A DNA stretch of 64,000 bases from Blautia sp. (GTDB lineage Bacteria > Bacillota > Clostridia > Lachnospirales > Lachnospiraceae): contig JARIAR010000009.1 in assembly GCA_029257805.1 (NCBI GenBank), positions 124,001 to 188,000 on the forward strand. Direction: 5' to 3'. The position numbers and the translations under genes are program-made. Position 1 is the stretch's first letter; each line of letters opens with the position of its first letter. This document shows, piece after piece, positions 45,045 to 53,101 of this stretch. The notes below the pieces were generated by a model. It ran no database searches. It was not told where the DNA came from and was given only the letters and a program-made list of their open reading frames with translations.

Positions 45045-46040
45045 TCAGACTTTTTCAAACAGAACTTCTACATTTCCCCCACATATCATACCCATGTTTT
45101 TCATATCTGCGCTTTCTTCCCGTGAAAGATTATATTTCACTGTTTCTGTCTGTTCTGTTTTCTTTATATTTCTTTTTTCTGCCTGTTTTAATGCCTGAAA
45201 CTCAATGGTTCCGCCTCCTATTGTCCCATAAGTCCTGCCCGCTTCATCCAAAAACATTTTACTTCCTGTTCCTCTTGGAGAAGATCCGCTTTTTTTCACT
45301 ATGGTAAGCATCGTCCCATGCTTTCCGGCCTTTACCGCCAGTTCTATTTCTTCATTATTCATAATTGTGTGAAAACTATTTTTCACCTGTACAATCTCTG
45401 CCATAATACTTACTGCAATTTCCTCGGGAGTTTCTCCTCCAATCGGCAGACCGATAGGGGCATGAATAGTGTCGATCTGCTCCTCTGTAAAGCCTTCTAA
45501 AAGAAGTTGCTCTCTTGTAAACTTCACTTTTGTTTTGCTGCCAATCATACCAAAATATGTATATGGCCGATTTAAAATCTGACGGGAACAGACCGCATCT
45601 CCCTTATGTCCTCTTGTTACAACCACATAATAGGCATTTTCATATGCGGGAATCATTTGCGAAAACTCTTCAAAACTTCCTTTCACCCGCATATCCGCAT
45701 CCGGAAAACGCTCTTTTGTAAGAAATTCTTCCCGGTCATCCATAACAGTCACCTGAAATCCTAACATTTTTCCAATACGTGCCACCGGACATGAAACATG
45801 GCCTCCTCCAAGAATAACAAGATGCGGATTTTTCTGATATATTTCTACAAAAATACGTCCTTCTGAAGTTTCCAAAATATCCGTTCGCTTTAATCCGGAA
45901 ATTTTTTCCTGATAGGGAATCCAAATATCCGTTTCTTTCTGAGCTTCCATAAGCACTTTACCTGCATATACTCCATCCAGAAAGACTGCTCTTTTTGTTG
46001 TTCCCTGCCTTTCAAGCAACTCATAAATTTTTTGATACAT
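45045..46040 (-). CDS. XdhC/CoxI family protein with swapped domain order
   Basis: A 331-residue member of the XdhC/CoxI family, which delivers and sulfurates molybdenum cofactor for molybdenum hydroxylases. The usual order is CoxI domain then Rossmann domain. Here the Rossmann-like domain comes first (HLVILGGGHVSCPVARIGKMLGF at 73-95, RGHKGD, YFGMIGSKTK, APIGLPIGGETPEEIAVSI). The CoxI part is C-terminal (GTMLTIVKKSGSSPRGTGSKMF, GTIGGGTIEFQAL, ICGGNVEVLFE). Both halves look intact. The promoter is at 46065-46093. It shares a transcript with hydG and lies 12 kb from the xdh genes it may serve. Confidence 0.88.
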   Translation of the reverse strand: MYQKIYELLERQGTTKRAVFLDGVYAGKVLMEAQKETDIWIPYQEKISGLKRTDILETSEGRIFVEIYQKNPHLVILGGGHVSCPVARIGKMLGFQVTVMDDREEFLTKERFPDADMRVKGSFEEFSQMIPAYENAYYVVVTRGHKGDAVCSRQILNRPYTYFGMIGSKTKVKFTREQLLLEGFTEEQIDTIHAPIGLPIGGETPEEIAVSIMAEIVQVKNSFHTIMNNEEIELAVKAGKHGTMLTIVKKSGSSPRGTGSKMFLDEAGRTYGTIGGGTIEFQALKQAEKRNIKKTEQTETVKYNLSREESADMKNMGMICGGNVEVLFEKV

Positions 46041-46064
46041 AAAATCCCTCCATTTTCTATATTT

Positions 46065-46093
46065 AGCATACCAGAGAACCCTTTCTTTGTAAA
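46065..46093 (-). promoter_or_regulatory. Promoter of the XdhC-like gene and hydG
   Basis: On minus, TTTACA (46088-46093) and TATGCT (46065-46070) with a 17-base spacer, 25 bases before the ATG. Confidence 0.55.
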
Positions 46094-46106
46094 TATGAAT
46101 AAAAGA

Positions 46107-46135
46107 TTGTAGTTTTTAAAATCTTATATTATAAT
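46107..46135 (+). promoter_or_regulatory. Promoter of the cysteine desulfidase gene
   Basis: TTGTAG (46107-46112) and TATAAT (46130-46135) with a 17-base spacer, about 55 bases before the ATG at 46191. Confidence 0.65.
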
Positions 46136-46190
46136 ATTTGTATATTATGAATCTAATCACAAAAGAATTATATACAAAGGAGAACACTAT

Positions 46191-47483
46191 ATGGATTCTG
46201 CACTTTATGCGAATTATTTAAACATACTAAAACAGGAGCTTGTTCCTGCACTTGGCTGCACAGAACCCATTGCCATTGCATACGCTTCCGCAAAAGCCAC
46301 TCAGATTCTGGGAGAATTTCCCCAGTCTATCGAAATGCAATGTAGCGGAAATATCATAAAAAACGTAAAAGGCGTTACCGTCCCCAATTCCGGAGGAATG
46401 AAGGGAATTGATGTTGCTGCAGTTTTAGGTGCAGTAGGCGGAAATCCTGACCAGGCTCTGGAAGTATTAAAAAATGTTACATTGGAAGATATTGATCGTA
46501 CAAAAGATTTACTTTCTCAAAAAATCTGCGTCTGTTCTCTCGTAGAAAATGTCGCAAACCTTTACATTTGCGCAAGAGTAACAAATAAGGAACACTATGT
46601 AGAAGTTACAATTGTCAATCACCATACAAATATTACCAAAATCGAAAAAGACGGGCAGATTCTTTTTGATAATCCAGTAAAAGAAAAAGAAACTTCCCCG
46701 GAAACTGACAAATCCAAACTTACAGTAAAAGATATTCTGGACTTTGCCGATCAGGTAGAAATTTCTGACATACAGGATATTTTGGAACGTCAGATACAAA
46801 TGAATACTGCAATCTCCCAAGAAGGTCTCGATAATAATTACGGTGCCCAGATTGGCAAAACACTGATGCATGTGTGGGGAAAAGGCATTACTACTCGTGC
46901 CTGTGCAAAGGCAGCTGCCGGAAGCGATGCCCGTATGGGAGGATGTTCTATGCCGGTAGTTATTAATTCCGGAAGCGGCAATCAAGGCATTACCGTTTCT
47001 CTTCCCCTTATTGTTTATGCAGAAGAATGGGAAGTTTCCCGTACAAAATTATATCGTTCTCTTGTGGTAAGCAATCTGATCGCAATTCATCAGAAGTATT
47101 ACATCGGAAGTCTGTCTGCATATTGTGGTGCTGTAAGTGCTGCCTGCGGTGCCGGTGCCGGTATTACTTATATGTATGGTGGAAATTACGAACAAGTTTC
47201 GCTTACCATCATAAATACCCTTGGAAATATAGGCGGAATTGTCTGTGACGGAGCGAAACCATCCTGTGCAGCCAAAATTGCTTCTTCCGTCGATGCTGCC
47301 CTTATGGCTTTTCATCTTAGTATACAAAACAAAAGTTTTCTTCCAGGGGAAGGCATTATTAAAGGCGATGTAGAAGAAACGATTAAAAGTATGGGATATA
47401 TAGGACGTGTAGGAATGCGGGAAACAGATACAGAAATATTAAATGTTATGATCGACCGCGCTGATGTAAACAGAGATTGCTGA
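46191..47483 (+). CDS. cyuA: L-cysteine desulfidase family protein (YhaM/CyuA)
   Basis: A 430-residue protein of the UPF0597/CyuA family, an oxygen-sensitive [4Fe-4S] enzyme that breaks L-cysteine to pyruvate, ammonia and sulfide. It has ELVPALGCTEPIAIAYASAKA with the first conserved Cys, VPNSGGMKGIDVAAVLGAVGG, MPVVINSGSGNQGITVSLP and a Cys-rich C-terminal region (AYCGAVSAACGAGAGITY; CDGAKPSCAAKIASS). RBS AAAGGAGAAC. Sulfide from it could feed the sulfurated or selenated molybdenum cofactor; that is only a guess from the neighbours. Confidence 0.92.
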   Translation: MDSALYANYLNILKQELVPALGCTEPIAIAYASAKATQILGEFPQSIEMQCSGNIIKNVKGVTVPNSGGMKGIDVAAVLGAVGGNPDQALEVLKNVTLEDIDRTKDLLSQKICVCSLVENVANLYICARVTNKEHYVEVTIVNHHTNITKIEKDGQILFDNPVKEKETSPETDKSKLTVKDILDFADQVEISDIQDILERQIQMNTAISQEGLDNNYGAQIGKTLMHVWGKGITTRACAKAAAGSDARMGGCSMPVVINSGSGNQGITVSLPLIVYAEEWEVSRTKLYRSLVVSNLIAIHQKYYIGSLSAYCGAVSAACGAGAGITYMYGGNYEQVSLTIINTLGNIGGIVCDGAKPSCAAKIASSVDAALMAFHLSIQNKSFLPGEGIIKGDVEETIKSMGYIGRVGMRETDTEILNVMIDRADVNRDC

Positions 47484-47506
47484 TTCCATATACAAGCTAT
47501 ACTGAC

Positions 47507-47553
47507 AAAACGAGGCAGGACCTTAACCATTCCTGCCTCGTTTCTTATTTTTT
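47507..47553 (+). terminator. Bidirectional terminator between cyuA and the dihydropyrimidinase gene
   Basis: AAACGAGGCAGGA (47508-47520) pairs perfectly with TCCTGCCTCGTTT (47531-47543) over a 10-base loop, followed by CTTATTTTTT on plus; the minus side has TTTTGTC. Confidence 0.9.
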
Positions 47554-48925
47554 AAATCTGTTTTTTCCCTCTTCGAATATAAGTACCATGTTTTTCTTTT
47601 ACAACTGCACCATTTTCTACTACAGGCGTTCCTCTTAAAAATACCCGGTCAATTCCTCCATGAAGGGCAAAACCTTCAAAAGGATTATTGTCTGTATTAT
47701 ATCCATGTGTTTTTGCGGAAATCACACTTTCTTTTTCCGGATCAAACACTACGATATCTCCGTCGCTGCCTTCTGCCAGAATCCCCTTTTGAGGATATAC
47801 GCCATAAAGTTTTGCAGGATTTTCACTAAGTAACTTACACATTTGTTCCAAAGTAATCTTTCCCCTTCGTACACCATAAGTATAAAGAAGGGTTCCTCTT
47901 GTTTGTACTCCCGGAAGTCCTCCTGGGATTTTCGTAAAATCCTCTCTGCCCATTGCTTTTTGTTCTAACGTAAAACTGCACTGATCGGTTGCTACTGTTT
48001 GGATTTCCTCTTCCGAAAGCGCTTTCCATAAACATTCCTGATCTTCTTTTTTTCTCAATGGCGGCGCACATACATAAATTGCTCCCTGAAAATCAGGCTT
48101 GGAATAAGCGCTGTCATCTAACAGCAGATATTGTGGGCATGTTTCTGCATAAACAATCTGTCCTTCTTCTCTGGCACGTATAATTTCCTCATAAGCACGC
48201 TTATTGGTAAGGTGTACAACCATAACCGGCGCCTTTGCTTCTTTTGCAATAACAAGCAGACGATGAACAGCTTCTGCCTCCATTGTATCCGGTCTTACAA
48301 GAGGATGATTTTCAGGTCCTAAACGGCCTTCTCTTTTCGCTTCCTCAATTCGCGCATCAATGACATCTGCATTTTCACAATGAACTCCTGCAAAGCAGCC
48401 ATACTCATTTAGTTTCTTTAAAATTTTATATAAATCGCCATCATTTACCATCATGGCCGGATATGTCATGTACAATTTAAAGCTTGTGATCCCCTCCTGG
48501 ATCATATCCTGAATTTCTCTTTCGGTTTCTTCATTCCATTCCACGATAGACATATGAAAAGAATAGTCACATGAGCATTTTCCATCTGCTTTTTTGTGCC
48601 ACTTGGATAATCCTTCTTTTAAAGTATGCCCCCCTTTATCTTGAGATGCAAAATCAATTACAAAGGTTGTTCCTCCTAAAATCGCGGCTTTCGTTCCTGA
48701 CTCAAAATCGTCTGCTGTCACAGTTCCTGCTACCTCAAGATCAAAATGTGTATGCCCATCAATAAAACCGGGGAAAAGTAATTTTCCTTCTACATTTATT
48801 TCTTCTGCCTCCGAATCTGTAAGCTCAGTAGCTATTTTAGCTATTTTTTCCCCCTCAATCAGGATATCCGCTTTCTTTATCCCTGATCCTGATACAATCG
48901 TTCCATTTTTCAGAAGATATTTCAT
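47552..48925 (-). CDS. hydA: Dihydropyrimidinase/D-hydantoinase family hydrolase
   Basis: A 457-residue cyclic amidohydrolase. Binuclear metal site residues are present: His58 and His60 (DGHTHFD), the carboxylated Lys150 (SFKLYMTYP), His182 (GVHCEN), His238 (VVHLTNK) and the Asp in TDQCSF. It opens hydantoin or dihydropyrimidine rings. In gut urate-degradation clusters a hydantoinase (HyuA/YgeZ) acts with YgeX/Y/W enzymes, which fits the rest of the locus. It is divergent from a YheO-type regulator; promoter at 48971-48999. RBS AGGAGGGGTATT. Confidence 0.93.
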   Translation of the reverse strand: MKYLLKNGTIVSGSGIKKADILIEGEKIAKIATELTDSEAEEINVEGKLLFPGFIDGHTHFDLEVAGTVTADDFESGTKAAILGGTTFVIDFASQDKGGHTLKEGLSKWHKKADGKCSCDYSFHMSIVEWNEETEREIQDMIQEGITSFKLYMTYPAMMVNDGDLYKILKKLNEYGCFAGVHCENADVIDARIEEAKREGRLGPENHPLVRPDTMEAEAVHRLLVIAKEAKAPVMVVHLTNKRAYEEIIRAREEGQIVYAETCPQYLLLDDSAYSKPDFQGAIYVCAPPLRKKEDQECLWKALSEEEIQTVATDQCSFTLEQKAMGREDFTKIPGGLPGVQTRGTLLYTYGVRRGKITLEQMCKLLSENPAKLYGVYPQKGILAEGSDGDIVVFDPEKESVISAKTHGYNTDNNPFEGFALHGGIDRVFLRGTPVVENGAVVKEKHGTYIRRGKKQI

Positions 48926-48970
48926 AATACCCCTCCTGTCTCTCTGACTTCTGTCATGTTCTTTTTTTCA

Positions 48971-48999
48971 AATATATCACGTTTTCTGAAATTTCTCAA
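48971..48999 (-). promoter_or_regulatory. Promoter of the dihydropyrimidinase gene
   Basis: On minus, TTGAGA (48994-48999) and TATATT (48971-48976) with a 17-base spacer, about 46 bases before the ATG. Confidence 0.65.
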
Positions 49000-49014
49000 C
49001 CAACTCTGGTGTTT

Positions 49015-49055
49015 TTTCACAATTTTTATTAGGTCTTTTTAATTTTTTTGTGAAA
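49015..49055. promoter_or_regulatory. Inverted repeat in the hydantoinase/YheO intergenic region
   Basis: TTTCACAA (49015-49022) and TTGTGAAA (49048-49055) form a perfect 8-bp inverted repeat 25 bases apart. The first copy starts 16 bases upstream of the hydantoinase -35 box. It is a candidate operator for the adjacent regulator; the surrounding AT-richness weakens the case. Confidence 0.4.
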
Positions 49056-49151
49056 TATCTTTTTATTTTCTTTTTCTTATGCTATAGTTATAACCAAGAA
49101 CGATATTGTCTGCTGAAAATGCGTACACAACTTCACAAGGAGGTAGAGAAA

Positions 49152-49784
49152 ATGGGACGACTTACCATGTTAAAACAGCTTGCACAGGGAATTGCCTCTC
49201 AATTTGGTCCGGACTGCGAAATTGTAATACATGACCTTAAAACACAAGAGCCAGAACACTCTATTGTTTATATTGTAAACGGAGATGTTACAAACCGAAA
49301 AGTTGGAGAAGGACCATCCAATGCTGTTTTTGATGCAATAAGAAGAAAAGAAAAAAACGAAGAATTAAAAGACCATGCCGGATATCTTATGAAAACTTCT
49401 GATGGGAAGATCCTTAAGTGCAGTACCTTTTATATTCACGACGATGACGGAAGCCTTCACTATGTATTTGGTATCAACTATGATATCACACGACTTACAA
49501 TGATTGATACTGCTCTCCATGCATTGGTAACACCCGAAAACAAAGAAGAAAAGCCAAAAGAGATCACACACAGTGTAAATGATCTTCTGGATCATCTCAT
49601 TGAAGAATCTGTTGCTCTTGTAGGCAAGCCGGTTGCGCTTATGAACAAAGATGACAAAGTGACTGCCATTCAATTTTTAAATGATGCAGGCGCATTTCTT
49701 ATTACAAAATCCGGCGATAAAGTTGCCAGCTATTTTGGAATCTCAAAATATACATTATACAGCTACATTGATGTGAACAAATAA
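49152..49784 (+). CDS. YheO-like PAS / DauR-type helix-turn-helix regulator
   Basis: A 210-residue regulator. Residues 1 to about 120 are a YheO-like PAS domain (FGPDCEIVIHDLKTQEPEHSIVYIVNGDVTNRKVGEGPS; TFYIHDDDGSLHYVFGINYDITRL). Residues about 150-210 form the C-terminal HTH (VTAIQFLNDAGAFLITKSGDKVASYFGISKYTLYSYI), as in DauR and TOX-linked regulators of amino acid or nucleobase use. The frame is open to 49050, but AAGGAGGTAGAGAAAATG sets the start at 49152. It lies between hydantoinase and dpaL genes, the probable targets. Ligand unknown. Confidence 0.88.
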   Translation: MGRLTMLKQLAQGIASQFGPDCEIVIHDLKTQEPEHSIVYIVNGDVTNRKVGEGPSNAVFDAIRRKEKNEELKDHAGYLMKTSDGKILKCSTFYIHDDDGSLHYVFGINYDITRLTMIDTALHALVTPENKEEKPKEITHSVNDLLDHLIEESVALVGKPVALMNKDDKVTAIQFLNDAGAFLITKSGDKVASYFGISKYTLYSYIDVNK

Positions 49785-49804
49785 AATACAGGGAGCGCAC
49801 CATT

Positions 49805-50329
49805 ATGAACCAGGAATTATATAACGAAGCAATTCGTTCCAATATTCTCTCCAGACATCTTATCGAACAGCTGCTGGAAAGCATGAATTACAATTCTATT
49901 TCTTTTATCAACTGGACTGTAGAAGTTCTGAAAGTCATTCGTACGCGCCTGGAACGCGGCGACCGTATCACAGACGAAGTTTCTTCTATTACTTATACAG
50001 TGGATACCTTTCATGAATTTGTAAAAAAGAATTTTTCTTCCTATATTGAAAGTCAGGTTTTTGCTGATCCGGCAAAGGCAGAAAAAATTTATTTTTCTTT
50101 AGAATCCTGTGAAAATGGATATAATCTCATTATGACAGATTCTTCCAAAAATAAAGTTTACGAGTGGATTTCCAGTTTAAGTCAGCGTTTTTCACTTGTA
50201 CAGATGATCTCTACGCATATTGTATACCTAAAAGATGTGAAAACAAATACATATCAGCCGTTCCTTTCCGAAAACGGAAAATATTGCAGATACGACAAAG
50301 AAGCAGGTCAGATCATAGAAATACCATAA
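49805..50329 (+). CDS. Uncharacterised 174-residue protein co-transcribed with the YheO regulator
   Basis: I do not recognise this protein. It starts 20 bases after the regulator stop, with GGGAGCGCACCATT before the ATG, and ends at a strong terminator, so it is a real gene in a two-gene unit. The first 85 residues look helical (LYNEAIRSNILSRHLIEQLLE; INWTVEVLKVIRTRLERG). The rest looks mixed: KIYFSLESCENGYNLIMTDSSK, WISSLSQRFSLVQMISTHIVYLKD, and a Tyr-rich end. No signal peptide, membrane segment or metal-binding cysteine cluster (one Cys at about 124 of the helical/mixed part and one near the end). It may be a partner of the regulator or an enzyme of the purine locus; both are guesses. Confidence 0.75.
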   Translation: MNQELYNEAIRSNILSRHLIEQLLESMNYNSISFINWTVEVLKVIRTRLERGDRITDEVSSITYTVDTFHEFVKKNFSSYIESQVFADPAKAEKIYFSLESCENGYNLIMTDSSKNKVYEWISSLSQRFSLVQMISTHIVYLKDVKTNTYQPFLSENGKYCRYDKEAGQIIEIP

Positions 50330-50336
50330 TAAATAA

Positions 50337-50378
50337 AAAAAGCAGAAAACCCGGCAAAAGGTTTTCTGCTTTTTTTAC
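50337..50378 (+). terminator. Bidirectional terminator before DUF1015
   Basis: AAAAAGCAGAAAACC (50337-50351) pairs perfectly with GGTTTTCTGCTTTTT (50360-50374) over an 8-base loop, with T-tracts on both sides. It serves the 174-residue gene and the convergent DUF1015 gene. Confidence 0.92.
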
Positions 50379-51619
50379 ACAAGCTGATGAACAAAGAGAC
50401 CACTTAAAAGCTTTGGTTCAAACCATGTGGATTTTGGAGGCATCAAACTTCCTTCCTCCGCAATTTCCATTAATTCTTCCATTGAAGTGGGATACATAAC
50501 AAAAGCTACCCCGCCTGTCTCATCTGCAATTTCCTGAAGTTTTCGAAGCTTCACATTCCCTCCTACAAAGCGAATCCTCTGATCGGTTCTGGGATCCTCA
50601 ATCCCCAAAACAGGCCGAAGCACTTTATTTTGAAGAATCGACACATCCAACTGTGATACTCTGTCCTTATTAACATAGACGTCTTCCCAGGTTTTTAAAT
50701 GATACCACTGTCCTCCTGTATACATTCCCATGCAATGCTTTTCTACAGGCTTACATGGAAATCCCGGCATCAACATTAATTCAAAATTAAATTTCAAACT
50801 CCCGATAAACGCTTTTTCTTCTAAGTTATTTAAATCAGTTATTATTCTGTGATAAGGCAAAATGGTAAGCTGATCCTCCGGAAATACAACAGAAAGAAAA
50901 TAATTGAATTCTTCCTTTCCTGTATAATCGGGATTTTCTTTCCTTTTTTCTAATCCTACTTTTACAGAAGAAGCTGCACGATGGTGCCCATCTGCAATAT
51001 AGAGTGATGAGATTTTTTTAAATTCCTCTGTTATTTTCATAACTGCTTCTGCATCTTCTATCACCCAGACACGATGTCTCACTTTATTCTCTGCCACAAA
51101 ATCATATACGGCATCGTGCGTTTCTTTCCAACTGTTTAAAAATACCAGAAGCTCTTCCGGATAATTACATGCCAGATATACAGGACTTGTATTTGCATTA
51201 CATGCCTCCATATGACGAATCCTGTCTCTTTCTTTATCCTCTCTTGTAAGTTCATGTTTTTTTATAATACCATTCTCATAATCATCAATGGAGCTGCATC
51301 CCACGATCCCTGTCTGAGTTTTTTCTTTTCTTGTCAGTTCATAAATATAAAAACTTTTTTTACTGTCTTTTACAAGAACCCCTTTTTCTTCCATTTTCTG
51401 AAGGTTTTCTTTTGCCTGTTTATAAACGCATTCCTCATATGCATCTACCTCTGACGAAAAATCAATTTCTGCTCTTTCTATATGAAGAAACGAATCCGGA
51501 TTATCTTTTCCGATTTGATATGCTTCTTTGCGATTCACTGCATCATACGGAAGTGCTGCTATCCGAGCAGCTTTTTCAGGTACAGGTCGCAATGCCTGAA
51601 ATGCTTGAAAGACTGCCAT
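50375..51619 (-). CDS. DUF1015 family protein
   Basis: A 414-residue DUF1015 (PF06245) protein. It shows the typical start FQALRPVPEKAARIAALPYDAVNR, ELTREDKERDRIRHMEACNANTSPVYLAC, and the conserved YIADGHHRAASS. The function is unknown; in other clostridia it is often found beside serine biosynthesis genes serC and serA, which are absent here. It has its own promoter (51665-51693) and terminator. RBS AAAGGAGAGTG. Confidence 0.9.
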   Translation of the reverse strand: MAVFQAFQALRPVPEKAARIAALPYDAVNRKEAYQIGKDNPDSFLHIERAEIDFSSEVDAYEECVYKQAKENLQKMEEKGVLVKDSKKSFYIYELTRKEKTQTGIVGCSSIDDYENGIIKKHELTREDKERDRIRHMEACNANTSPVYLACNYPEELLVFLNSWKETHDAVYDFVAENKVRHRVWVIEDAEAVMKITEEFKKISSLYIADGHHRAASSVKVGLEKRKENPDYTGKEEFNYFLSVVFPEDQLTILPYHRIITDLNNLEEKAFIGSLKFNFELMLMPGFPCKPVEKHCMGMYTGGQWYHLKTWEDVYVNKDRVSQLDVSILQNKVLRPVLGIEDPRTDQRIRFVGGNVKLRKLQEIADETGGVAFVMYPTSMEELMEIAEEGSLMPPKSTWFEPKLLSGLFVHQLV

Positions 51620-51664
51620 AATACACTCTCCTTTCCAAACTCAAAACTATTTCAAACTTTTTTC

Positions 51665-51693
51665 AGTATACTATAAATCCCCTGTTCTGACAA
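51665..51693 (-). promoter_or_regulatory. Promoter of the DUF1015 gene
   Basis: On minus, TTGTCA (51688-51693) and TATACT (51665-51670) with a 17-base spacer, about 46 bases before the ATG. Confidence 0.7.
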
Positions 51694-51771
51694 TGAATGA
51701 AGCCGCTTTTTTCATCTTTTTTTGTGCGCTAATTTTTTTTTGAAAAACCTAAAAGATTTTGTATTTTCTTA

Positions 51772-51799
51772 TTGCAAATTCCTTTTTTTATGGTATGAT
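51772..51799 (+). promoter_or_regulatory. Promoter of the dpaL-ygeY-ygeW-arcC operon
   Basis: TTGCAA (51772-51777) and TATGAT (51794-51799) with a 16-base spacer, about 47 bases before the dpaL ATG. A perfect palindrome lies just past the predicted start. Confidence 0.65.
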
Positions 51800-51812
51800 G
51801 GAAGTATAGAAA

Positions 51813-51826
51813 TGGAAATATTTCCA
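51813..51826. promoter_or_regulatory. 14-bp palindrome, candidate operator of the dpaL operon
   Basis: TGGAAATATTTCCA is a perfect 14-bp palindrome at about +8 to +21 relative to the predicted transcription start and upstream of the RBS (AAAGGGGG). This is a typical repressor position. I could not tie it to a known regulator. Confidence 0.5.
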
Positions 51827-51845
51827 AAGGGGGTTTAAGTTTATT

Positions 51846-53075
51846 ATGATCAAAGGACTAAGCTGGATTAAAAATGAAGTGCCTAAATCTGACGATTCTT
51901 ATTTGGAACTAATGTCCGACGAAAATGTAAAAAAAGCCAACGAGTTTCATAAAAGTTTCCCGCAATACAGCATTACTCCGTTAAGAAAATTAAGCGCTCT
52001 GGCACAGTATCTTGGAGTAAAAAGTATTTACTGTAAAGACGAATCTTATCGATTTGGTTTAAATGCTTTTAAAGTTCTTGGAGGTTCCTATGCCATGGGA
52101 CGCTACATTGCCAAAGAACTTGGAAAGGATATCAGCGAACTTCCGTATAATGTTCTTTCTTCTGATAAATTACGTGAAGAATTCGGACAGGCAACTTTTT
52201 TCACTGCTACAGACGGAAATCACGGAAGAGGTGTTGCATGGGCAGCAAATCGCCTTGGACAAAAAGCAGTTGTGCGCATGCCAAAAGGAACAACAAAAAC
52301 GCGGTTTGATAATATCGCAAAAGAGGGAGCAACGGTTACTATCGAAGAAATGAACTATGATGACTGTGTAAGAATGGCAGCTGCAGAAGCAGCCAAAACA
52401 GAACACGGAATCATTGTACAGGATACCGCATGGGATGGATATGAGGAAATTCCAGCCTGGATCATGCAGGGCTACGGTACTCTGGTTCGAGAAGCTGATC
52501 AGCAGTTAAAAGAAGATGGCATACCACGTCCTACACATGTATTTGTACAGGCCGGTGTTGGCTCTCTGGCCGGTGCTGTTGTTGGTTATTTTGCAAACAA
52601 ATATCGCGATAACCCTCCTGTGATGGCTGTATGTGAAGCAAGCGCAGCTGACTGTCTCTACCGCTCTGCTGTTGCTAAAACAGGAAATCTGGTAAATGTA
52701 TCCGGGGATCTTCAGACAATTATGGCCGGCCTGGCCTGCGGAGAAGGAAATACGATTGGATGGGATATTCTTAAAAACCATGTAACTGTATTTGCCTCCT
52801 GTCCTGACTGGATGAGTGCAAAAGCAACTCGTATTTATGCAAATCCTATTGGAAACGATCCTCATATCATTTCCGGAGAATCAGGATCTGTTCCTCTTGG
52901 GTTCTGCTATACAGCGCTCCATGATGCTGATGCAGCTGATTTAAAGGAAGCTTTAAAACTTGATGAAAACTCGGTTATTCTTGTAATTTCTACAGAGGGG
53001 GATACCGATCCTGTACGCTATCGCGAAATCGTGTGGGACGGTCTGTATGGAACAGAAGAATCAATGAGTAAATAA
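51846..53075 (+). CDS. dpaL: Diaminopropionate ammonia-lyase (DpaL/YgeX)
   Basis: A 409-residue fold-type II PLP enzyme that turns 2,3-diaminopropionate into pyruvate and two ammonia. The PLP lysine is Lys76 in [30 protein letters not shown] binds substrate and [12 protein letters not shown] follows. In E. coli and gut Firmicutes, ygeX sits with ygeY and ygeW in selenium- and purine-linked clusters, as here. The start has AAAGGGGGTTTAAGTTTATT upstream. It is first of four genes with gaps of 26, 24 and 57 bases. Confidence 0.95.
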   Translation: MIKGLSWIKNEVPKSDDSYLELMSDENVKKANEFHKSFPQYSITPLRKLSALAQYLGVKSIYCKDESYRFGLNAFKVLGGSYAMGRYIAKELGKDISELPYNVLSSDKLREEFGQATFFTATDGNHGRGVAWAANRLGQKAVVRMPKGTTKTRFDNIAKEGATVTIEEMNYDDCVRMAAAEAAKTEHGIIVQDTAWDGYEEIPAWIMQGYGTLVREADQQLKEDGIPRPTHVFVQAGVGSLAGAVVGYFANKYRDNPPVMAVCEASAADCLYRSAVAKTGNLVNVSGDLQTIMAGLACGEGNTIGWDILKNHVTVFASCPDWMSAKATRIYANPIGNDPHIISGESGSVPLGFCYTALHDADAADLKEALKLDENSVILVISTEGDTDPVRYREIVWDGLYGTEESMSK

Positions 53076-53101
53076 TATATTTTTCAGGGAGGTTTTTTAT
53101 T

